Below are positions 1-5,043 of a stretch of 9,491 nt of DNA, piece after piece. How positions within the stretch are numbered: the first letter of the stretch is position 1; each line of letters starts with the position of its first letter. This DNA is from Akkermansiaceae bacterium UBA1518. Lineage in GTDB: Bacteria > Verrucomicrobiota > Verrucomicrobiia > Verrucomicrobiales > Akkermansiaceae. The position numbers and the translations under genes were made by a program. Under the pieces are notes generated by a model that had not been told where the DNA came from, did not search any database, and saw only the letters and a list, made by a program, of their open reading frames with translations. The stretch covers positions 1-9,491 of the forward strand of contig DCQM01000112.1 of assembly GCA_002323895.1 (NCBI GenBank), written 5' to 3'.

Positions 1-423
1 TTTGTCGTTGTCAGAGATGATTCTGATTGTTACTCCGCGGGCTTGGGCTTCCTCCAACCGTCGAACAATGCGGTCGTCTGTAATGGTGAAAACGCAAATA
101 TCGAGGGCTCTGCGACTTTCGCTAATCAGTTGGCGGATCCGGTGGAGGCAGTCGTCTCCCGGACTAAAAAATGCGGAAGCCTTAGTTTTATTTTCCTTCG
201 TGTAGAGCAGTTTGATGAATCCTTGAAGCCAGTCGAGAGCGGTGATTTGCCCAAATTCATTGATGGCTTCTTGCGTCAATTTGAAAGCAAGCTGTCGAGT
301 TTTGGCTTGTTCAATGGGATTCCCTGCAATGCGCGACAAGTGGTTTTTAAGGCTCTTTTTCTCGGATCGACTCAGGGCGAAATCTTCGAGTGACTCCTTC
401 ATAAAAACTTCCAACTCAGACAT
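1..423 (-). CDS. Phospholipase D-like protein, N-terminal part (runs off left edge)
   Basis: The minus strand is open from an ATG at 423 to base 1, giving 141 residues with no stop. Residues 1-85 are charged, look helical and match nothing I recognise. From about residue 86 the sequence reads as the start of a PLD fold: FSPGDDCLHRIRQLI, then ALDICVFTITDD, then EEAQARGVTIRIISDNDK. This beta-alpha-beta start resembles the small single-HKD PLD nucleases and hydrolases (Nuc, Zucchini/MitoPLD type), in which the catalytic HxK(x)4D motif follows further on. That motif would lie beyond the window, so activity cannot be judged here. Family members cleave phosphodiester bonds in nucleic acid or phospholipid. 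No signal peptide is visible, so a cytoplasmic location is likely. The ATG is chosen because a plausible promoter ends just upstream, leaving almost no leader. Fold assignment is fairly secure; the substrate is unknown. Confidence 0.8.
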   Translation of the reverse strand, partial: MSELEVFMKESLEDFALSRSEKKSLKNHLSRIAGNPIEQAKTRQLAFKLTQEAINEFGQITALDWLQGFIKLLYTKENKTKASAFFSPGDDCLHRIRQLISESRRALDICVFTITDDRIVRRLEEAQARGVTIRIISDNDK

Positions 424-432
424 CTCAGAAAG

Positions 433-461
433 ACCGTAACAAAAAGTTCACACTGTGACAA
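433..461 (-). promoter_or_regulatory. Putative promoter of the PLD-like gene, overlapping a palindrome
   Basis: On the minus strand, TTGTCA (456-461) is followed after exactly 17 bases by TACGGT (433-438). This is a good -35 box and a weak -10 box that keeps the T, A and final T. Only nine bases separate the -10 box from the ATG at 423, so the transcript would have a leader of about three bases. The perfect inverted repeat TCACACTGTGA (448-458) overlaps the -35 box and spacer, which would suit a repressor site. This is inference from spacing and motif match only. Confidence 0.4.
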
Positions 462-564
462 TGATGGTTGCACCACTAAGCTTCCTATACTTCTGGGGTA
501 TAGTCCGAGATTCTTTGAAAAAATGATGCCAATGGAAGAAGCCCCTTGTCCATGAGGAGATGGC

Positions 565-605
565 CTACTTGCCATGCAAGTGGTTAGCGATTCAAATACG
601 AATCG
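565..605 (-). other. Two small tandem hairpins downstream of the exported-protein gene
   Basis: Past the stop codon of the 618-1544 gene are two inverted repeats. CGATTC/GAATCG has a six-base loop (588-605). ACTTGC/GCAAGT has a three-base loop (567-581) and can be extended by a G-T and a C-G pair to 565-583. Neither is followed by a T-run on the minus strand, so they are not classical intrinsic terminators. They could stabilise the 3' end, help termination weakly, or be chance. Confidence 0.3.
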
Positions 606-617
606 TAGAAATCCGTC

Positions 618-1544
618 TTATTCACTCCCTTGTGTCTCTCCCTCAGGAGTCCCGCCTTCGACAAGAGTGGTAAATTGAGTGATCCACTTGGGGGCGGACT
701 TATGAGTAAGGTGCTTCTTCAAGTGCTCGAGCATCCTGAGAGCACCTCCGCGCTGATCGCCGGCTTTGAAAAGATCAACTTCCATAGCCCAAGTTAATTT
801 TGGACGCCCTTCAATGAGCCATTTTTCGAAGGCTGGTTTGCGATCACGATCACCGCTCGCTTCGCTGGTCCATTTCTCAAGCAGGTTTCCTTCGTGTTCA
901 ACCCGCTTGAGCCACGCCTTACGAAGGGAGTCGAGTGTTTTAGGAGTTCGCAGGGGGGGGAGGATAACGTTCTCGTAGAGATCGGCTATATCGAGTGGAG
1001 ATTTCGGCCAAGTATCAATTTCGATAGTGCCGACCGAGTAGGCATCAGCAAATATACTACTCAAGGGATCACTTCGGAGAAGCTGGTCTTGGCCCTTGAG
1101 GTCTTCGGCGTCGCGAATGATTGATTCGAGAACACCAACTCCCTTGGTTGAGAGAACAGAAATGTCGTCTACTTGTGCTGCCTCTAAGGTCAGCACTAGC
1201 CAATTAAGTTGATGTCGGAGCGCGAGACGAAAAGCGGGACTATCGCCGCGTTCCTTGTGGCGCTTTTTCCAATCACGAAATTCACTGGCCTTCCGTAGTT
1301 GATCTTCAAATTGGACTTTTTCGATGCAGTTAAGATAGAGTTCATGTGCTGCAGCTGAACTTTCGCGGGCTTTTCGGAAAGCTGAAAGAGCAACCCCATA
1401 TCGACCTTTGACTGTGCTATCGGAGGTGCCTTGGACTTCCTTAAGCTTTTCGAGAAGAAGTTCACGATCAAGTTCAGAGAGCGGTTTCTCTTGTCCGTTG
1501 GCAGGAAGGAGCAACGAACAAAAAAGCAAAGCAATACATTTCAT
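618..1544 (-). CDS. Unrecognised exported protein
   Basis: This 308-residue protein belongs to no family I recognise. The N-terminus is MKCIALLFCSLLLPANGQ: a lysine, a hydrophobic stretch at residues 4-14, then A-N-G before Q18, which fits signal peptidase I cleavage. The cysteine at 9 does not sit in a normal lipobox. The mature part is hydrophilic, rich in K, E, R and L, and probably mostly helical; it includes FRLALRHQLNWLVLTLEAA (105-123) and a proline-rich ILPPLRTP (194-201). No catalytic motif or repeat is evident. An in-frame TTG at 1577 would add 11 residues ahead of the signal peptide; the ATG at 1544 is preferred because it puts the signal sequence at the very N-terminus. The gene lies downstream of the yidC terminator, so it is probably transcribed alone. 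The tail EGGTPEGETQGSE is acidic and likely disordered. Confidence 0.75.
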   Translation of the reverse strand: MKCIALLFCSLLLPANGQEKPLSELDRELLLEKLKEVQGTSDSTVKGRYGVALSAFRKARESSAAAHELYLNCIEKVQFEDQLRKASEFRDWKKRHKERGDSPAFRLALRHQLNWLVLTLEAAQVDDISVLSTKGVGVLESIIRDAEDLKGQDQLLRSDPLSSIFADAYSVGTIEIDTWPKSPLDIADLYENVILPPLRTPKTLDSLRKAWLKRVEHEGNLLEKWTSEASGDRDRKPAFEKWLIEGRPKLTWAMEVDLFKAGDQRGGALRMLEHLKKHLTHKSAPKWITQFTTLVEGGTPEGETQGSE

Positions 1545-1594
1545 AAACGGGAAGGGGTATCTGATGATCTCCAACAATTAGTTGTTAGGGTTCC

Positions 1595-1623
1595 CAACTA
1601 AACACGCCTCCAAAATTTGTCCA
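1595..1623 (-). promoter_or_regulatory. Tentative promoter of the exported-protein gene
   Basis: On the minus strand TGGACA (1618-1623) is followed after 17 bases by TAGTTG (1595-1600), the best -35/-10 pair I find in the 276-base gap between this gene and yidC. The -10 box is also one arm of an inverted repeat, TTAGTTG/CAACTAA (1578-1584 and 1595-1601). The rest of the gap holds the yidC terminator and nothing else that I can identify. Confidence 0.25.
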
Positions 1624-1747
1624 AGTGATAGTTTTGTTTTGCAGGAGCCTTATGGGCGCAATTAATGGGTGAGATGGAAGCCTGAATTGGCCTATTGCGG
1701 ACGAGAGGTTGTTTAGCGGTAGCCATTTGGAACGGGCGAGTCTGGTC

Positions 1748-1782
1748 AAAAAAAAGAAAAGACCGTGAGAATTCCCACGGTC
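1748..1782 (-). terminator. Intrinsic terminator of the rpmH-rnpA-yidD-yidC operon
   Basis: Read on the minus strand, GACCGTG and CACGGTC (1761-1782) form a seven-pair GC-rich stem around an eight-base loop containing GAATTC. A nearly pure T tract, TTTTCTTTTTTTT, follows at once (1748-1760). It lies 39 bases past the yidC stop codon. On the plus strand the hairpin is followed only by CAGTTTTG, so termination in that direction would be weak. Confidence 0.9.
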
Positions 1783-1820
1783 CAGTTTTGATTGATTCTG
1801 GCTGGAATGGATGTTTGGCC

Positions 1821-3674
1821 TTATCCTCCAGTTTTGGGCGCACGAGGCTTCTTCGGCTTAGCTTGTTTTTGGCCAGACCTTTGTCCCAGTCCTCCTTTTT
1901 TCTTTTGCTTTTGAGCTTCCTCAGCTTTTTCAGCGAGCTTTTGCGCCCAGCTTTTTTTGCCTGCTTTTTTCGAGGCTTTCAATTCGGGCTCTGGCATCTT
2001 TTGCATGAGCCAAGTTTGGCCGATCGAGAAGATGTTTTGAGTGGTCCAATAAAGGGCGAGGGCAGATGCGAAGTTATAACAGAAAAAGAAGAAAATGAGC
2101 GGCATTAGCATGAAGATGCGCTGCTGCATTTTATCACCGGTCTTTGGGGTGATCTGCATTTGAATAACCATTGTGACAGCCATCAAGATGGGGAGAATAT
2201 TAAGAGGCAGCCCCATGATGTAGGTGACCGTGTCTGGCTGTGAAAGGTCTTTGACCCAGCCAAGAAAGGGCTGGTTACGAAGCTCAACGGCATATTGAAG
2301 CATATTGTAAAACCCGAAGAAAATGGGGATCTGCACTAGCATGGGAAGACACCCGCCCATCGGGTTAACCCCAAATTGCCGGTAAAGCTTCATCATCTCC
2401 TGGTTCATTTTGTTGGGATCGTCAGGATACTTTTCTTTGAGTGCCGCGATCTTAGGTTGGAGCTTGGACATCCGTTTCATGGTCCGAGTCGACTTGGCGT
2501 GAAGCGGCCACATAAAGGTCCGGATAATGAGTGTGAGAACGACAATAGCCCAACCCCAAGACCAGTCATTTTTTTCCCCACCGAAAAGATTGGATAGCTT
2601 GTTGAGTGTCCAATTGAGTGGTCGGCTGATCCATCCGAAAAGGCCATAGTCCATGACGTGCCCTTTGTCTCCGTCGAGGCTTCGTATCAGGGCGTTGTTT
2701 TTTGGCCCCATGAACACATCGAAGATATATTCGCGACTTTGTCCGCCAGGGATCGCTTCGTCGGGAAGTGTAAGATAGGTGTTGAAAGCTTTAACCCTTT
2801 TATTTCCTCGGGACTCAGGAAGATCGACATCTACCGGGATGGCACGGAAGGTCGCGGGGTAGGGCTTTTCCGGGGTGATGATGGTCGCAAAGAATTGGTT
2901 TTCTACTCCAGTAAAGAGCAGGTTCTGCTCGAATCTTGTGCGAAACTCGGTGGGGTCTGCTCCGAAGAATTTGCTAAAGTAACCAGTTGTCTCGGAATCG
3001 TAATCACCATTTTCGTTCCAGAAGAAGTTGAGGTAGTTGGGGCGCTCGTCTTCGTATGTAGGGGCAGCTGAACCATTAAAGATCGAAACGTCTTTAAGCG
3101 AAATCTCGCCGTTGGTTGTATTTTCAAGAACTAGCTTAAACTGCAGCCGATACGGGCTTCCGGCGGACTCTTCTTCGACGATCGTCCAAGTTTTTTGTGC
3201 GATCAGGTTGTTGGAAAGAGGGCCTTTGTAGGTAATCGAGGTCTCAGATTTACTATTTTCGTCTATTTCGTAGTAACCTTTCTCTAAGCTTTCTCCTGAG
3301 ATCTTAGTAATGGCGCCAATACGATTAAGCCCGAGGTCGTTCATCGTGATCAGCCCGTCCCCAGAGAATGCCTTTTCTTCGAGGAACTTGTTTTGAACGA
3401 TTCCGCCTTCGAGGTTCGAAAGGGTGAAGACGCTGGCTGGAGTTGCAATCTCGTGGCTTTCCTCGGTTCCGATATCTTCAGGAATGGGGCGGGGTTTGAC
3501 GGTGACCGAAGGGATTGTTTCGGCAGGAGTTTTTTGGGCGTCCTGTTCCTCTTTTTCTGCCTGCTCTGCGAGCATAGCTTCCCGCTGTATTTTTGCGTTT
3601 TCGCTCGAGTAGTAGAAATTGAGGGCCAGTAAAATGGCGCAGATTGAGACGACGATCCAAGCTTTTCGATCCAT
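1821..3674 (-). CDS. yidC: Membrane protein insertase YidC (Oxa1/Alb3 family)
   Basis: YidC inserts membrane proteins, alone or with SecYEG. The 617-residue protein has the Gram-negative layout. A first membrane helix (about 5-22) is followed by a large periplasmic beta-rich domain (about 80-330) and then the conserved insertase core. Core helices lie near 372-392, 441-463, 484-506 and 519-555. Arg385 in TLIIRTFMWPL is the conserved positive residue of the hydrophilic groove. The segment QPKIAALKEKYPDDP (406-420) belongs to the cytoplasmic C1 hairpin, and NPMGGCLPMLVQIPIF is a family signature. The tail from 561 is strongly basic, with about 18 Lys/Arg in 57 residues, as in YidC proteins thought to contact the ribosome. 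The start lies two bases after the yidD stop, so translation is probably coupled. Length and order are normal for the family. Confidence 0.97.
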   Translation of the reverse strand: MDRKAWIVVSICAILLALNFYYSSENAKIQREAMLAEQAEKEEQDAQKTPAETIPSVTVKPRPIPEDIGTEESHEIATPASVFTLSNLEGGIVQNKFLEEKAFSGDGLITMNDLGLNRIGAITKISGESLEKGYYEIDENSKSETSITYKGPLSNNLIAQKTWTIVEEESAGSPYRLQFKLVLENTTNGEISLKDVSIFNGSAAPTYEDERPNYLNFFWNENGDYDSETTGYFSKFFGADPTEFRTRFEQNLLFTGVENQFFATIITPEKPYPATFRAIPVDVDLPESRGNKRVKAFNTYLTLPDEAIPGGQSREYIFDVFMGPKNNALIRSLDGDKGHVMDYGLFGWISRPLNWTLNKLSNLFGGEKNDWSWGWAIVVLTLIIRTFMWPLHAKSTRTMKRMSKLQPKIAALKEKYPDDPNKMNQEMMKLYRQFGVNPMGGCLPMLVQIPIFFGFYNMLQYAVELRNQPFLGWVKDLSQPDTVTYIMGLPLNILPILMAVTMVIQMQITPKTGDKMQQRIFMLMPLIFFFFCYNFASALALYWTTQNIFSIGQTWLMQKMPEPELKASKKAGKKSWAQKLAEKAEEAQKQKKKGGLGQRSGQKQAKPKKPRAPKTGG

Positions 3675-3676
3675 GA

Positions 3677-3955
3677 TCAGTTGTGGGTTGTGGGAGATTT
3701 TTTGGAAGAGGCTTGAGAGCCTCTAGTTGATGAAACGGGGTCATAACCGCAGCCACCCCAAGGATGACAGCGTAAAATCCGCCGAATCCCAAGGTAGGTG
3801 CCTTTGAGCGAGCCATAGGATTCGACGGCTTCGAGAAAATAGTGAGAGCAGGAAGGGGTGTAACGGCATCCGGCATTGGGTCCGCCGATGGCATGCAGCA
3901 CGGGGCGGATAAAGATCTGGTAGGCCCGAATGATCAGTCGAATGAGAGATTTCAT
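3677..3955 (-). CDS. yidD: Membrane protein insertion efficiency factor YidD
   Basis: This 92-residue protein matches YidD, a small membrane-associated protein that assists YidC-dependent insertion. The hallmarks are an amphipathic N-terminus (MKSLIRLIIRAYQIFIRPVL), the cysteine-containing core CRYTPSCSHY, and the closing block RILRCHPWGGCGYDPV. The ATG at 3955 overlaps the rnpA stop in the four bases ATGA, which indicates translational coupling and fixes the start. An in-frame extension of 19 residues upstream would lie inside rnpA and is not supported by the family. The C-terminal tail after DPV (SSTRGSQASSKKSPTTHN) is polar and probably disordered. yidC begins two bases beyond the stop. 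Placement between rnpA and yidC is the order seen in many bacteria. Confidence 0.95.
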   Translation of the reverse strand: MKSLIRLIIRAYQIFIRPVLHAIGGPNAGCRYTPSCSHYFLEAVESYGSLKGTYLGIRRILRCHPWGGCGYDPVSSTRGSQASSKKSPTTHN

Positions 3956-4317
3956 GAGGGATCGATGGGTTGTTCGTGCCAAATTTTGAGTCGTTTGGCG
4001 GTTTTGATCCAATCGGCTTCAAGTTGCTGGAAGGTTGCTTGGGAGGCGCGCCAGCGGGCGATGGTGACAAGCATGACGTTTTGGTGGAGATTGTCGCCAT
4101 GCTTTCGGATGATTTCGCGAAATCTGCGTCTGAGAAGATTTCGGGTGACCGCTTTTCCTGCTTTTTTTGAAGTGATGAGCCCAAACCGGCGTTCTAGAGT
4201 CGCTTCGCCTTCAAGTTTCCCAAGGACGAGATATTTTCCGGCGGCAGATTGTCCCCCGTTCCGAACGGTCTGAAACTCACCCCATTGGCGCATACGCCGT
4301 TTGCGAGTCAGTCTCAT
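3952..4317 (-). CDS. rnpA: Ribonuclease P protein component
   Basis: RnpA is the protein subunit of RNase P, which together with the catalytic RNA removes 5' leaders from pre-tRNAs. The 121-residue protein is basic and has the expected parts. The N-terminus MRLTRKRRMRQWGEFQ precedes the beta strands of the RNP fold. RRFGLITSKKAGKAVTRN follows, and then the signature helix RNLLRRRFREIIR (about 59-71), which lines the RNA-binding cleft. Length is normal for the family. Its stop codon overlaps the yidD ATG. Upstream, 63 bases separate it from rpmH; this gap holds a hairpin and a T7 run. No Shine-Dalgarno sequence precedes the ATG. A second in-frame ATG at codon 9 (MRQWGEF) is possible, but the basic N-terminus is typical of the family, so the first is preferred. 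Confidence 0.95.
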   Translation of the reverse strand: MRLTRKRRMRQWGEFQTVRNGGQSAAGKYLVLGKLEGEATLERRFGLITSKKAGKAVTRNLLRRRFREIIRKHGDNLHQNVMLVTIARWRASQATFQQLEADWIKTAKRLKIWHEQPIDPS

Positions 4318-4350
4318 GACTGGAAAAAAATCCCAAGGTGAGCAAGCAAG

Positions 4351-4371
4351 GTCCCACGAAAAGAGCGGGAC
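4351..4371 (-). other. Hairpin between rpmH and rnpA
   Basis: On the minus strand GTCCCGC pairs with GTGGGAC (one G-T pair) around a seven-base loop, TCTTTTC. It begins 10 bases after the rpmH stop. The bases that follow immediately are not T-rich, so it is unlikely to be a full terminator. It may be an RNA processing or stability element that lowers rnpA relative to rpmH. This role is inferred from position only. Confidence 0.4.
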
Positions 4372-4380
4372 AAAGCTAAC

Positions 4381-4566
4381 TTACTTGGTGTTGTTTTGCA
4401 CCGTATGGCGCTTGAAGTGAATCTCGGCACCCTTCGGAAGCAGGCGCTTCCGACCTTTACGGCGACGGCTCTTGAGGATGCCACGTCCCGCTTTGGTAGC
4501 CATGCGAGCACGGAAACCGTGTTGCTTCTTGCGGGTGCGCTTGGAAGGCTGGTATGTCATTTTCAT
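4381..4566 (-). CDS. rpmH: 50S ribosomal protein L34 with C-terminal extension
   Basis: L34 is a small basic protein of the large ribosomal subunit. The signature is unmistakable: TYQPSKRTRKKQHGFRARM, then ATKAGRGILKSRRRKGRKRL. The protein has 61 residues, whereas L34 is usually about 44-47, so LLPKGAEIHFKRHTVQNNTK forms an extra tail of roughly 15-17 residues. Two adjacent starts are possible, ATG at 4566 (MKMTYQ) and ATG at 4560 (MTYQ); MK-type starts are common in the family. The frame is open further upstream, but those residues look random and lie across the promoter. This is the first gene of the operon and reads into rnpA. No dnaA lies next to it, unlike the classic dnaA-rpmH order of many bacteria. 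Confidence 0.95.
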   Translation of the reverse strand: MKMTYQPSKRTRKKQHGFRARMATKAGRGILKSRRRKGRKRLLPKGAEIHFKRHTVQNNTK

Positions 4567-4625
4567 GGCCGTAGAAAAAAGATGAGTTTTTGAAAAAAAT
4601 CCGGCTACAGGGAGCGGGGGGGCGG

Positions 4626-4653
4626 AGACTAGCTGGCCAAAACCGCTTGTCAA
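4626..4653 (-). promoter_or_regulatory. Promoter of the rpmH-rnpA-yidD-yidC operon
   Basis: On the minus strand a perfect TTGACA (4648-4653) is followed after 16 bases by TAGTCT (4626-4631), which keeps the T, A and final T of a -10 box. This predicts a transcript starting near 4619 with a leader of about 50 bases. The leader contains a C7 run (4616-4622) and a T7 run (4593-4599), but no Shine-Dalgarno sequence before the rpmH ATG. The 245-base gap between rpmH and the 4812 gene also holds the palindrome TTTTTCGAAAAA (4667-4678) and has no DnaA boxes that I can see. Confidence 0.65.
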
Positions 4654-4777
4654 CCCATCGTGGAGGTTTTTCGAAAAAGATCATGAAAATGTTTTAAATC
4701 AGATATTCGAGGGGCTTTTGCTATTTCATTAAGTGTCAGGACTGGCCGATGTGCGCTAAAATGGGCCTAATTGCCGG

Positions 4778-4791
4778 TTTCTCCCGAGAAA
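4778..4791. promoter_or_regulatory. Inverted repeat upstream of the small membrane protein gene
   Basis: TTTCTC-CC-GAGAAA is a perfect inverted repeat with a two-base centre. It ends 20 bases before the ATG at 4812, where the promoter of that gene should lie. It would suit a dimeric regulator or a small RNA hairpin. No good -35/-10 pair can be fixed around it, so its role is inferred from position only. Confidence 0.25.
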
Positions 4792-4811
4792 TGTTGTGCT
4801 AAGCTCCACTC

Positions 4812-5042
4812 ATGTCGGCGGAGGACACACTCGCGGTTTGTATGTTGCTCGTGCTGCTGATTGCGGCGGGCACATTGACGACGATTCTCTTTTCTATGAT
4901 GCGGAACGCCGGGAAAAAGGATGACTTGGCCGACTTATTGAAGGACGATGAGGCTCCGACAGGGTTGGAAAGCGAGCCAGCCGGGCCCGATGAAGAATCG
5001 AGTCAGCCTTGGGAGAAAGAGGCAGATTGGTGGCGGGACTGA
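4812..5042 (+). CDS. Small single-pass membrane protein with acidic, tryptophan-containing tail
   Basis: This 76-residue protein has one clear hydrophobic segment (about 8-30, from AVCMLLVLLIAAG into TTILFSMM). RNAGKK follows, so the positive-inside rule puts the C-terminus in the cytoplasm. Residues 37-66 are acidic and probably disordered, rich in D, E and P. The last ten residues, PWEKEADWWRD, stand out with three tryptophans. From memory, similar PWE..ADWW endings occur in short proteins of PVC bacteria, but I cannot verify this here. No function is known to me. A coding assignment is supported by the sensible membrane and tail architecture, and by a frame that ends one base before the convergent trpB stop. 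It is divergent from rpmH across a 245-base gap. Confidence 0.75.
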   Translation: MSAEDTLAVCMLLVLLIAAGTLTTILFSMMRNAGKKDDLADLLKDDEAPTGLESEPAGPDEESSQPWEKEADWWRD

Positions 5043-5043
5043 T

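Noticed and set aside
2..439. Plus-strand open frames at the left end
   Set aside because: They are shadows of the PLD-like gene, whose minus-strand translation gives a recognisable fold.
1545..1577. Extended start (TTG at 1577) for the exported-protein gene
   Set aside because: It would place 11 extra residues before a well-formed signal peptide and lies in a leader hairpin; the ATG at 1544 is more natural.
1598..1843. 81-codon minus-strand open frame between yidC and the exported-protein gene
   Set aside because: It overlaps the 3' end of yidC in another frame and spans the intrinsic terminator; the residues look random.
4567..4811. Possible replication origin beside rpmH
   Set aside because: rpmH often lies near oriC, but I see no DnaA boxes, no dnaA or dnaN, and only short A/T runs. 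The sequence is explained by promoters.
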